This document shows, one piece after another, positions 1 through 5,204 of a stretch of 6,761 bases of DNA; positions within the stretch are counted from its first letter, which is position 1, and each line of letters opens with the position of its first letter. The stretch covers positions 1 through 6,761 of the forward strand of contig JAGBZZ010000267.1 in assembly GCA_017652965.1 (NCBI GenBank), in the 5' to 3' direction. The DNA comes from Clostridia bacterium (lineage in GTDB: Bacteria > Bacillota_A > Clostridia > Oscillospirales > CAG-272). The position numbers and the translations under genes are program-made. The notes under the pieces were generated by a model. It was not told where the DNA came from and made no database searches. It saw only the letters and a program-made list of their open reading frames with translations.

Positions 1-793
1 CGACCCCGAAGTTGTTGAGCGCCGAGCCAAAGAAGACGGGCGAGAGCTTACCGTGGCGGATCTTGTCAAGGTCAAAGTCAAAGGAGGCGGCGTCAAGCAG
101 CTCCACCTGCTCGACAAGCTCACGGCGGCGGTACTCGCCGATCAGGCTGTCAAGCGTCTCGGTGTCGCTAAGCGAGGCGCGCGTGCCGCGGATGCGGCTA
201 CGGCCGCTGTGGGCATCGGCAAAGGCCAAGATCTCCTCGGTCTTGCGGTCGTAGACCCCGTGGAAGTTGACCCCGCACCCGATCGGCCAGTTCATGGGAT
301 AGGTCCCGATGCCGAACTCCTTCTCCAACTCGTCAAGGAGGTCAAAGGGGTCGCGGGCCTCACGGTCCAGCTTGTTGATAAAGGTAAAGATCGGGATATC
401 CCGCATCGCGCAGACCTTGAAGAGCTTACGCGTCTGCGGCTCGATGCCCTTGGCCGCGTCAATGACCATCACGGCGCTGTCGGCAGCCATCAGGGTGCGG
501 TAGGTATCCTCCGAGAAGTCCTGGTGGCCGGGGGTATCCAGGATGTTGATGCAGTAGCCGTCGTACTCAAACTGCATGACCGACGAGGTGATCGAGATCC
601 CGCGCTGCTTTTCAAGGTCCATCCAGTCCGAAACGGCATGGCGGTCGCTCTGCTTGCCCTTCACGGCACCGGCAGACTGGATCGCGCCCCCGTACAGGAG
701 GAACTTTTCGGTCAGGGTGGTTTTACCCGCGTCGGGGTGAGAGATGATGGCAAAGGTACGCCGTCTGTTGATTTCCTGTTCTAAAGTAAACAA
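1..793 (-). CDS. prfC: Peptide chain release factor 3 (RF3), N-terminal 264 codons, truncated by the window edge
   Basis: RF3 is a cytosolic translational GTPase that removes RF1/RF2 from the ribosome after peptide release. The visible 264 residues (families are usually ~520-530 aa) cover the GTPase domain. The P-loop SHPDAGKTT lies at residues 18-26, the switch I region [14 protein letters not shown] at 62-75, the G3 motif DTPGH at 86-90, and the G4 motif NKLD at 140-143. The stretches [15 protein letters not shown] and PIGCG are RF3-like rather than EF-G-like. The start is chosen as TTG at 793: an in-frame TAA sits two codons upstream (799-797), no ATG lies before the P-loop, and GGGAG at 805-801 is 7 nt away. 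The resulting N-terminus [20 protein letters not shown] has the usual RF3 length before the P-loop. The gene follows the ABC permease by 25 bp and is probably the last visible gene of the operon starting near 4325. The identification is firm; the TTG start is likely. Confidence 0.96.
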   Translation of the reverse strand, partial: MFTLEQEINRRRTFAIISHPDAGKTTLTEKFLLYGGAIQSAGAVKGKQSDRHAVSDWMDLEKQRGISITSSVMQFEYDGYCINILDTPGHQDFSEDTYRTLMAADSAVMVIDAAKGIEPQTRKLFKVCAMRDIPIFTFINKLDREARDPFDLLDELEKEFGIGTYPMNWPIGCGVNFHGVYDRKTEEILAFADAHSGRSRIRGTRASLSDTETLDSLIGEYRRRELVEQVELLDAASFDFDLDKIRHGKLSPVFFGSALNNFGV

Positions 794-800
794 AACTTAA

Positions 801-805
801 CTCCC
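801..805 (-). promoter_or_regulatory. Ribosome binding site deciding the prfC TTG start
   Basis: GGGAG on the minus strand lies 7 nt before TTG at 793-791. Together with the in-frame TAA at 799-797 it leaves TTG as the only well-placed initiation codon for RF3. The site lies inside the short gap after the permease stop codon (821-819), so initiation may be helped by ribosomes finishing the permease. Confidence 0.75.
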
Positions 806-818
806 AAAAAGAAATTTG

Positions 819-2402
819 TTATAGAGATTCAAAGATGCGGACACCGCCGCGGCGCAAAAAGGCCAAAAGCCCAAAGGCGGCGGCCAGGGTGAGGGCAAGG
901 AGAATGAGCAGGGCAAGCGATGCCGGCAAAAGGATAGAAAGCAGAATGCTGCCCCCACCGAAAAGAAGCGCGGCAAGGCCGCTGCCAAGCATGGCCACAA
1001 GGCTTGCCATCCCCTGCTTGATGGGCTCCAGCTCGTTTTTCCAGGTAAGCCTTGGGAAAAAGAGATTGGCCACAAGCCCGAAAAGCGCCGAAAGCAGCAC
1101 AAACGCGGCGGTGTTCAGCAAAAGAAGGAGACCGTGGCGCACGTCAAGCCGCAGGGCAACCGAGGTGAGGATCGCCCCTATGGCGGCCGCAGGAAGCGTG
1201 GGGATCAGATGCAGAAGAAGCTTGGAAAGAAGGACGGTATAGGTCGGGACGGGGGATGTCCGCACGATCCAAAGGGCGCGCCCCTCCAGGGAGACGGCCG
1301 AGGCCGAGAAAAAGACCATGGAGGACAGCATCATCATAACGGTTGTCCCGATGGCAGGGAGTGTCCCCTTCAAAAACGGGTAGGCTTTGTAAAGCGTAAG
1401 CAGCATCTCCCCGCGGAAGAGGAGAAGGATAGGGACGGCCACCATAAAAAGAAGGCCGATGCCCGCGTTCAGCATATACCCGGCAGACGAGCCGAGATGC
1501 CTAAGCTCCCGCACCGTCAGGGCATACAGGGGTGTGCGGCGGCGTAGCCTCCGTGCCCGATAGACGGGGGCACTCGTTGCCTGCGGCTCAAGCACTGTGC
1601 GAAGATAGGTGCGCGAGAGCCAATAAAGAACGAGAAGCACGGTAAGGGCTACGGTGAAAAGAACTAAGAGAAGCTCGGGCACTGCACCGTCCATGGCACG
1701 GCCAAGGATGGCGGCGGGGGCAAAGGAATCCACAAAAACGACAAGCGGCGTTACGTCCTCGGCCAGCGCCGTCAAAAATCCCTCAAGCCCAAAGACAAAG
1801 AAGTAATACGCCCCGATAAAGAGGAGCGAGAAAAGCACCGTGACCAAGCTTTTTTTGGGGATCTTGGCCGAGATGCGGCTGATAAGGTAGGCAAAAAACG
1901 AGGAAAGCGAAAGGGCCAGCAGGGGCAGGGCAAGCAGGACAGCCAACAGGCAGAAGGCCGTCCCGGCCTCGGCACGTCCGCTAAGAAGCCAGATGCCGAC
2001 AAGCGGGATGGCGAGAAGCGCCTCGAGAAAGTAGTTGATAACAAGCAAAAAGAGAAGTCGCGAGAGAAGGATGAAGCGCGCCGGGATCGGCATGGAAAGC
2101 AAAAGCTCGTTGTCGCCCGCTACGTACAGCTGATTTTTGGTCAGCATGCCACTGCCCACCAGCATAAGAAGCAGGGCGAAAAGCCCGCCAATGCCGAAAT
2201 AGACGTGTGAGGCTCCCGCACGGAAGAGCGGCTCGGCAATCAGGATCAGCATCCCGCCGAAAAGTGCGAGAAAGGAGGCCGCCGCCCAAAGCAGGAGAAG
2301 TGAAAGAAGGATGATCATCCCCAGGGAGCGGCGCTTCTGCTTCCCGGTCAGCATGGCCGCAAAAAGCGAGAGAAAGCGCACCTTCAAAAGCGAGAGGAGC
2401 AT
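819..2402 (-). CDS. ABC exporter permease, ~12 transmembrane helices (putative ABC_export family)
   Basis: This is an integral membrane protein of 527 aa, the membrane partner of the ATPase encoded just upstream. It is very hydrophobic, with roughly twelve membrane segments in two halves. A basic linker (near YRARRLRRRTPLY, about residue 280-295) separates helices 1-6 from helices 7-12. Phrases such as DNELLLSMPIPARFILLSRLL and PRLTWKNELEPIKQGMASL are typical of Firmicute ABC-2-like exporters in which one long permease pairs with an EcsA-type ATPase. I recall these as the Pfam 'putative ABC exporter' family, but could not search. The substrate cannot be read from the sequence. The ATG at 2402 is preferred: AGGAGG at 2415-2410 is 7 nt away, against only 4 nt for the in-frame GTG at 2405 that would add one residue. 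The ATG shares one base with the ATPase TGA, implying translational coupling. The stop codon is TAA at 821-819. Confidence 0.85.
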   Translation of the reverse strand: MLLSLLKVRFLSLFAAMLTGKQKRRSLGMIILLSLLLLWAAASFLALFGGMLILIAEPLFRAGASHVYFGIGGLFALLLMLVGSGMLTKNQLYVAGDNELLLSMPIPARFILLSRLLFLLVINYFLEALLAIPLVGIWLLSGRAEAGTAFCLLAVLLALPLLALSLSSFFAYLISRISAKIPKKSLVTVLFSLLFIGAYYFFVFGLEGFLTALAEDVTPLVVFVDSFAPAAILGRAMDGAVPELLLVLFTVALTVLLVLYWLSRTYLRTVLEPQATSAPVYRARRLRRRTPLYALTVRELRHLGSSAGYMLNAGIGLLFMVAVPILLLFRGEMLLTLYKAYPFLKGTLPAIGTTVMMMLSSMVFFSASAVSLEGRALWIVRTSPVPTYTVLLSKLLLHLIPTLPAAAIGAILTSVALRLDVRHGLLLLLNTAAFVLLSALFGLVANLFFPRLTWKNELEPIKQGMASLVAMLGSGLAALLFGGGSILLSILLPASLALLILLALTLAAAFGLLAFLRRGGVRIFESL

Positions 2403-3121
2403 CACGCATCCTCCTTTTCACTGTCGGCAAGCTCTAAGAAGACGTCCTCCAGCGAGGCATCCCCGCGTACCTCCTCGGTACGCCCGCTGACAAGGAGGCG
2501 CCCCCCCTTGATGATGGCGATCCTGTCACATAGCTTTTCGGCCGTATCCAGCACGTGGGTGGAGAAGAAGATCGCACCGCCGGCGCGGCAATGCTCACGC
2601 ATCATCTCCTTCAGGGTGTGTGCTGCGCTCGGGTCAAGCCCCACAAACGGCTCATCCATCAGGATAAGGCGCGGCGCATGCACAAACGCACTGAGAATGG
2701 CGATCTTCTGCTTCATCCCGTGAGAAAGCGTGGAGATGGGGCGTGAGAGCGCCTCGGTAATACGGAAGGCGTCGGCAAGGGTGGCGATGCGGTCGTTTCG
2801 CTCCTCGCCCACCCCGTAGATGTCGGCAATAAAGTGGAGGTATTTCTCCCCGCTCATAAACTCGTAAAGGTCGGGGTTATCGGGGAGGTAGGCCATCAGC
2901 GCCTTGGCCGCAAGCGGATCCTTCTCCATCGGGATGCCGCCCACCGTGATACTGCCCGTCTCGTACGGCAAAATACCGGCGGCCGCCTTCAGCGTAGTGG
3001 TCTTTCCGGCGCCGTTGTGGCCGATAAAGCCAAAGATCTCACCGGGGGCAATATGCAGGGAAAGGTCGGAAACGGCCGTGATATCGCCGTATCGCTTGGT
3101 AAAATTCTCGATCTTAAGCAT
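2402..3121 (-). CDS. ABC transporter ATP-binding protein (EcsA-like exporter ATPase)
   Basis: This 239-aa nucleotide-binding subunit powers the adjacent permease at the inner face of the membrane. Walker A is GHNGAGKTT at residues 34-42. The signature is LSHGMKQK at 132-139 in place of LSGGQ, Walker B is LILMDEP at 152-158 with the catalytic Glu157, the D-loop is GLDPS, and the H-loop is His189 (STH). The usual Q-loop glutamine is replaced in YLPDNPDLYE (Asn82). Both the SHGMKQK signature and this DNPDLYE loop are familiar from the Firmicute EcsA/YhaQ-like exporter group, so the protein is probably active. The ATG at 3121 has only a weak upstream GGGGTG and lies 12 nt after the stop of the upstream chromate-transport gene, so translation may depend on coupling. 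The 3' end overlaps the permease start. The family is certain; the substrate is unknown. Confidence 0.93.
   Translation of the reverse strand: MLKIENFTKRYGDITAVSDLSLHIAPGEIFGFIGHNGAGKTTTLKAAAGILPYETGSITVGGIPMEKDPLAAKALMAYLPDNPDLYEFMSGEKYLHFIADIYGVGEERNDRIATLADAFRITEALSRPISTLSHGMKQKIAILSAFVHAPRLILMDEPFVGLDPSAAHTLKEMMREHCRAGGAIFFSTHVLDTAEKLCDRIAIIKGGRLLVSGRTEEVRGDASLEDVFLELADSEKEDA
2410..2415 (-). promoter_or_regulatory. Ribosome binding site of the ABC permease
   Basis: A perfect AGGAGG lies within the last codons of the ATPase gene. It is spaced 7 nt from ATG 2402 and 4 nt from GTG 2405, which favours the ATG as the permease start. Confidence 0.75.
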
Positions 3122-3133
3122 GGCCGCACCCCG

Positions 3134-3706
3134 TTACAGGATCCCGTAAAGCAGGACACCCAGCACCGCCGCCGTTACAATAAGCAGGATGGGGGAGATC
3201 GGCTTTTTGCGGATGGCCTTGTAGATCCCCATGACTGCGACCAAAAGAACGGCAATGATCGCGGCGGTAAAGTCCACAGGCGAGGATTCAACCGCCGATG
3301 TGGCCGTCAGGGCCTCGTAGGTCATATAGATACCGGTCGTCAGGATAATGCCGGTCACACACGGGACAATGGCGGCCAGCACCGCACGCACACGCGGATG
3401 GTCGATAAAGCGGCGCAGGGCAGAGGTGATCAGCACGATGATGATATAGGAGGGAAGGACGGTGCCCAGCGTGCAAAGGGCAGATCCGAGGATCCCCGCC
3501 TCCTCAAAGCCGATGTAGGTGGCCATGTTGACCATGATGGGCCCGGGGGTCGACTCACTGACTGCTAAGAAGTACGAGAACTGCTCCTCGGTCAGCCAGC
3601 CGTTCGAAAGCACCGTCTCGCGGATCAGGGGGATCGCGCCGTATGCCCCGCCAAAGGTGAAAAGGCCGATCTTTAAAAAGTTCAGAAGAAGCTTAAGGTA
3701 GATCAT
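3134..3706 (-). CDS. Chromate transporter family protein, second short CHR subunit
   Basis: This 190-aa membrane protein is a single CHR domain, half the size of the two-domain ChrA pumps. The N-terminal motif FTFGGAYGAIPLI is at residues 16-28 and ESTPGPIMVNMATYIGFEEAG at 51-71, both CHR hallmarks. About five or six hydrophobic segments follow. Short CHR proteins are usually encoded as neighbouring pairs (YwrA/YwrB of Bacillus is the known case) and are thought to work together in anion or chromate efflux; the physiological substrate in an anaerobe is uncertain. The start ATG overlaps the upstream partner's TGA by 4 bp (ATGA). It is preceded by AAGGAGGAG at 3720-3712, 5 nt away, which lies within the partner's Lys/Glu-rich tail. 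It ends 12 nt before the ABC ATPase start. Confidence 0.9.
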   Translation of the reverse strand: MIYLKLLLNFLKIGLFTFGGAYGAIPLIRETVLSNGWLTEEQFSYFLAVSESTPGPIMVNMATYIGFEEAGILGSALCTLGTVLPSYIIIVLITSALRRFIDHPRVRAVLAAIVPCVTGIILTTGIYMTYEALTATSAVESSPVDFTAAIIAVLLVAVMGIYKAIRKKPISPILLIVTAAVLGVLLYGIL

Positions 3707-4284
3707 TTTTTCTCCTCCTTATTTTCTTTTTTGGAAAGGAAGGAGGCGGCAAGCCCCAAAAGGGCGGCCGCAAGGATCAGATATACCGTGGAGATGGAAA
3801 GCGAGAAGAAGTGGATCGCCAGCATAGAAAGAGATGAGGCCAGCAAAAGCCCGACAGGGAAGGCCTCCCGCTTTGTTTTGCGTACAAACTTGATCCCCAC
3901 ACGCAGGATAAGGAGGGCAACCGCCACACGGATCCCGCGGAAGGCGGCATTGATCAGCGGTACCTCCAGGATCCTGTCAAAGAAGTTGGCGATCAGAAGA
4001 ATGATCATAAAGGAGGGCAGCACCACGCCAAGGGTGGCCATGGCCGCCCCGAGGAGCCCCGCCTGGCGGTAGCCGACGTGGGTAGCGCAGTTGATAGAGA
4101 TCGGCCCGGGGGTCGATTCGGCAATGGCCAGCATATCGGCCATCTCCTCGTGTGTCATCCAGCCGTGCCGTGTGACACAGGCATCCTCGATCAGCGAAAG
4201 CATGGCGTATCCCCCACCAAAGGTGAAGGCGCCGATCTTAAAAAAGGTGGAAAAAAGAGCCCAAAGCTTTTTCAGCGTTTTCAT
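3703..4284 (-). CDS. Chromate transporter family protein, first short CHR subunit
   Basis: This 193-aa single-domain CHR membrane protein is the first gene of the minus-strand operon. FTFGGGYAMLSLIE lies at residues 20-33 and ESTPGPISINCATHVGYRQAG at 56-76, followed by hydrophobic segments and a charged tail, KKENKEEKK. The start is ATG 4284, with AGGAG at 4293-4289. The reading frame stays open upstream to another ATG at 4353, but those 23 extra codons would be translated from the promoter itself and have no homology to the family, so they are rejected. Length and motifs fit the N-terminal member of a short CHR pair. The paired arrangement with the next gene (ATGA overlap) suggests an obligate heteromeric transporter. 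Chromate as the natural substrate is a family label and is not shown here. Confidence 0.9.
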   Translation of the reverse strand: MKTLKKLWALFSTFFKIGAFTFGGGYAMLSLIEDACVTRHGWMTHEEMADMLAIAESTPGPISINCATHVGYRQAGLLGAAMATLGVVLPSFMIILLIANFFDRILEVPLINAAFRGIRVAVALLILRVGIKFVRKTKREAFPVGLLLASSLSMLAIHFFSLSISTVYLILAAALLGLAASFLSKKENKEEKK

Positions 4285-4324
4285 AATACTCCTCTCGTTA
4301 CGGTGCAGATCACAAACGATATCT

Positions 4325-4353
4325 ATTTTATCATACTTTATAACAGTATGCAA
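4325..4353 (-). promoter_or_regulatory. Sigma-A-type promoter of the CHR/ABC/prfC operon
   Basis: On the minus strand, TTGCAT (4353-4348) is followed by a 17-nt spacer and TAAAAT (4330-4325), with an extended -10 TGA directly before it. The -10 matches consensus at 5 of 6 positions and the -35 at 3 of 6; the TGn element would compensate for the weak -35. Predicted transcription begins around 4318, leaving a leader of about 35 nt before ATG 4284. Confidence 0.7.
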
Positions 4354-4378
4354 CCCCGAGGCCGAAAAAACCTCGGGG
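4354..4378 (-). terminator. Stem-loop after the YesU-like gene, imperfect terminator
   Basis: CCCCGAGG (4354-4361) and CCTCGGGG (4371-4378) form an 8-bp GC-rich stem around a 9-nt loop, starting 6 bp after the TGA of the minus-strand gene ending at 4385. On the minus strand the six T residues sit inside the loop. The sequence after the stem is TTGCATACTG, without a real U-tract, so termination may be inefficient. The distal arm abuts the -35 box of the next operon. Confidence 0.55.
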
Positions 4379-4384
4379 GTGCGT

Positions 4385-5005
4385 TCAAAATTCGGGATCG
4401 TAGTATTGATGCTTTTCCATATAGGAGATCTTCATGATCTCGATATCCCGCACGAAAAGCTTGGTGCAGTAGGGAGAAAAGCCGAAATGCCCGTCGGTCA
4501 GCGGATCGGGATCCAGGTATTCGGTCACCAGCTCGTCATCCACCACCATAAAGGTTTGCCCGCCGATCGCACCGACGCACATCTCCACCTCACTGCCGGG
4601 GGTATAGACGTAGGAATTGGTCAGCGCACGCATCATCTCGTTGTCGTTGCGCTCGATCCCGCTTTTGCCGTCGTACCAGCCGTTCAGCCCGCAAACGTAG
4701 GCAGCCCCCAGCTTGTCCGTCTCCTCGATCCAGTGCCCGCAGAAAATGCAGTTGACGTCCCGCGTGGCAGGCAGGACGGTGCCCATGCGGCAACGCATCA
4801 TGTAGCCGTCGGGATAGGACTTGCGGGTGAAAAGGATCCCGCCGCGGTTCTCGCGGAATTCGCCGATCAGCCGATCCCCTACCTTTTCCCACTTTCCGCG
4901 CATGACCTTAAAATGCTCCTGCCAGTCGTCCCCGGGGGCACAGCGGAAAACCGTTTCGCATTTGTCGATCACGATCTCCTTGCCAAGCAACAGGATATTC
5001 TTCAT
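4385..5005 (-). CDS. YesU/DUF1961-like protein, probable concanavalin-A-like fold
   Basis: This 206-aa soluble protein has no signal peptide or membrane segment. It resembles, by eye, the YesU/DUF1961 family and related laminarinase/lectin-like jelly rolls. RGGILFTRKSYPDGYMMRCRM (residues 54-74) looks like a core strand pair. VEMCVGAIGGQTFMVVDDELVTEYLDPDPLTDGHFGF (140-176) has the recurrent pattern of a bound-ligand strand, a turn, then 'GHFGF' near the C-terminus. Such proteins accompany carbohydrate-utilisation genes elsewhere, but no such genes are in this window and no catalytic residues can be assigned. It has eight cysteines (16, 22, 72, 86, 89, 105, 143, 180), including CIFC at 86-89. 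The ATG at 5005 is chosen because AAGGAG (5017-5012) is 6 nt upstream. The longer open frame to 5113 would cross the promoter. The gene is monocistronic, with its own promoter and a following hairpin. The fold is a moderate-confidence guess; the function is unknown. Confidence 0.8.
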   Translation of the reverse strand: MKNILLLGKEIVIDKCETVFRCAPGDDWQEHFKVMRGKWEKVGDRLIGEFRENRGGILFTRKSYPDGYMMRCRMGTVLPATRDVNCIFCGHWIEETDKLGAAYVCGLNGWYDGKSGIERNDNEMMRALTNSYVYTPGSEVEMCVGAIGGQTFMVVDDELVTEYLDPDPLTDGHFGFSPYCTKLFVRDIEIMKISYMEKHQYYDPEF

Positions 5006-5035
5006 GGTAAGCTCCTTACGTACTCTTTTTTTCTT

Positions 5036-5064
5036 ATTATAGCAGAGTTTGTGCAGTTTGACAA
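5036..5064 (-). promoter_or_regulatory. Strong sigma-A promoter of the YesU-like gene
   Basis: On the minus strand, TTGTCA (5064-5059) is followed by a 17-nt spacer and a perfect TATAAT (5041-5036), with TGC directly before the -10 (extended -10). This is the closest to consensus of the three promoters in the window. Transcription should start near 5029, giving a short leader with AAGGAG before ATG 5005. Confidence 0.88.
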
Positions 5065-5102
5065 GGGAAAGACCGAAAGAAAAAATTGAAATTCTTTTCA
5101 CA

Positions 5103-5119
5103 CGCACTTGCAAAGTGCG
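5103..5119. promoter_or_regulatory. Perfect 7-3-7 dyad over the gdhA -35 box, candidate operator
   Basis: CGCACTT, the spacer GCA, then AAGTGCG form an uninterrupted 17-bp inverted repeat. It wholly contains the -35 hexamer at 5108-5113. A dimeric repressor bound here would block RNA polymerase. No regulator gene is present in the window, so its binder is unknown. Confidence 0.5.
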
Positions 5120-5136
5120 GAAAAATGTGGTATGAT
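5108..5136 (+). promoter_or_regulatory. Sigma-A-type promoter of gdhA
   Basis: TTGCAA (5108-5113) is followed by a 17-nt spacer and TATGAT (5131-5136), with TGG directly before the -10. The -10 matches consensus at 5 of 6 positions and the -35 at 4 of 6. The predicted start of transcription is around 5143, giving a leader of about 62 nt before ATG 5205. Confidence 0.8.
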
Positions 5137-5146
5137 ACTACTGTTA

Positions 5147-5189
5147 TGTAATTTGACGGCCGAAAAGGCCGTAGTCTACACAAATTATA
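5147..5189 (+). promoter_or_regulatory. Extended hairpin in the gdhA 5' leader
   Basis: Two stacked inverted repeats are nested. The outer arms TGTAATTTG (5147-5155) and CAAATTATA (5181-5189) give nine pairs including one G-U. The inner arms ACGGCC (5156-5161) and GGCCGT (5167-5172) close a GAAAA loop. The left side is continuous, and the right side has an 8-nt bulge (5173-5180). The structure fills nearly the whole predicted leader and ends on the first base of the AGGAGG. It could protect the 5' end of the mRNA or modulate ribosome access; no known riboswitch class is recognised. Confidence 0.5.
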
Positions 5190-5194
5190 GGAGG
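5189..5194 (+). promoter_or_regulatory. Ribosome binding site deciding the gdhA start
   Basis: AGGAGG is only 1 nt from the in-frame ATG at 5196, too close for initiation, and 10 nt from ATG 5205. The second ATG is therefore the likely start. Confidence 0.75.
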
Positions 5195-5204
5195 AATGTT
5201 ACGT

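Noticed and set aside
53..784. Open frame of 243 codons on the plus strand opposite prfC
   Set aside because: It is antisense to a well-conserved RF3 GTPase domain; its product has no recognisable domain.
2834..3568. Open frame of 244 codons on the plus strand opposite the ABC ATPase and CHR subunit
   Set aside because: Its product is rich in Gly, Asp, His and Arg as expected for antisense of GC-rich coding DNA; no initiation signals.
4285..4353. 23-codon N-terminal extension of the first CHR gene
   Set aside because: It would be encoded by the promoter region and lacks family similarity; ATG 4284 has its own ribosome binding site.
5058..5086. Possible second gdhA promoter: plus-strand TTGACA with a 17-nt spacer and AAAAAT
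   Set aside because: The -35 is perfect but only because it overlaps the divergent promoter's near-palindromic TTGACAA; the -10 is poor and lacks TGn. It cannot be excluded without start mapping.
4091..5089. Open frame of 332 codons on the plus strand across the CHR start, the intergenic hairpin and the YesU-like gene
   Set aside because: It runs through two promoters and a stem-loop, has no SD, and lies opposite two supported genes.
5076..5097. Inverted repeat AAAGAA / TTCTTT between the divergent promoters
   Set aside because: Only 6 bp in an A/T-rich stretch, readily expected by chance.
5006..5113. 36-codon N-terminal extension of the YesU-like protein
   Set aside because: It spans the TATAAT and TTGTCA boxes of the gene's own promoter; AAGGAG supports ATG 5005.
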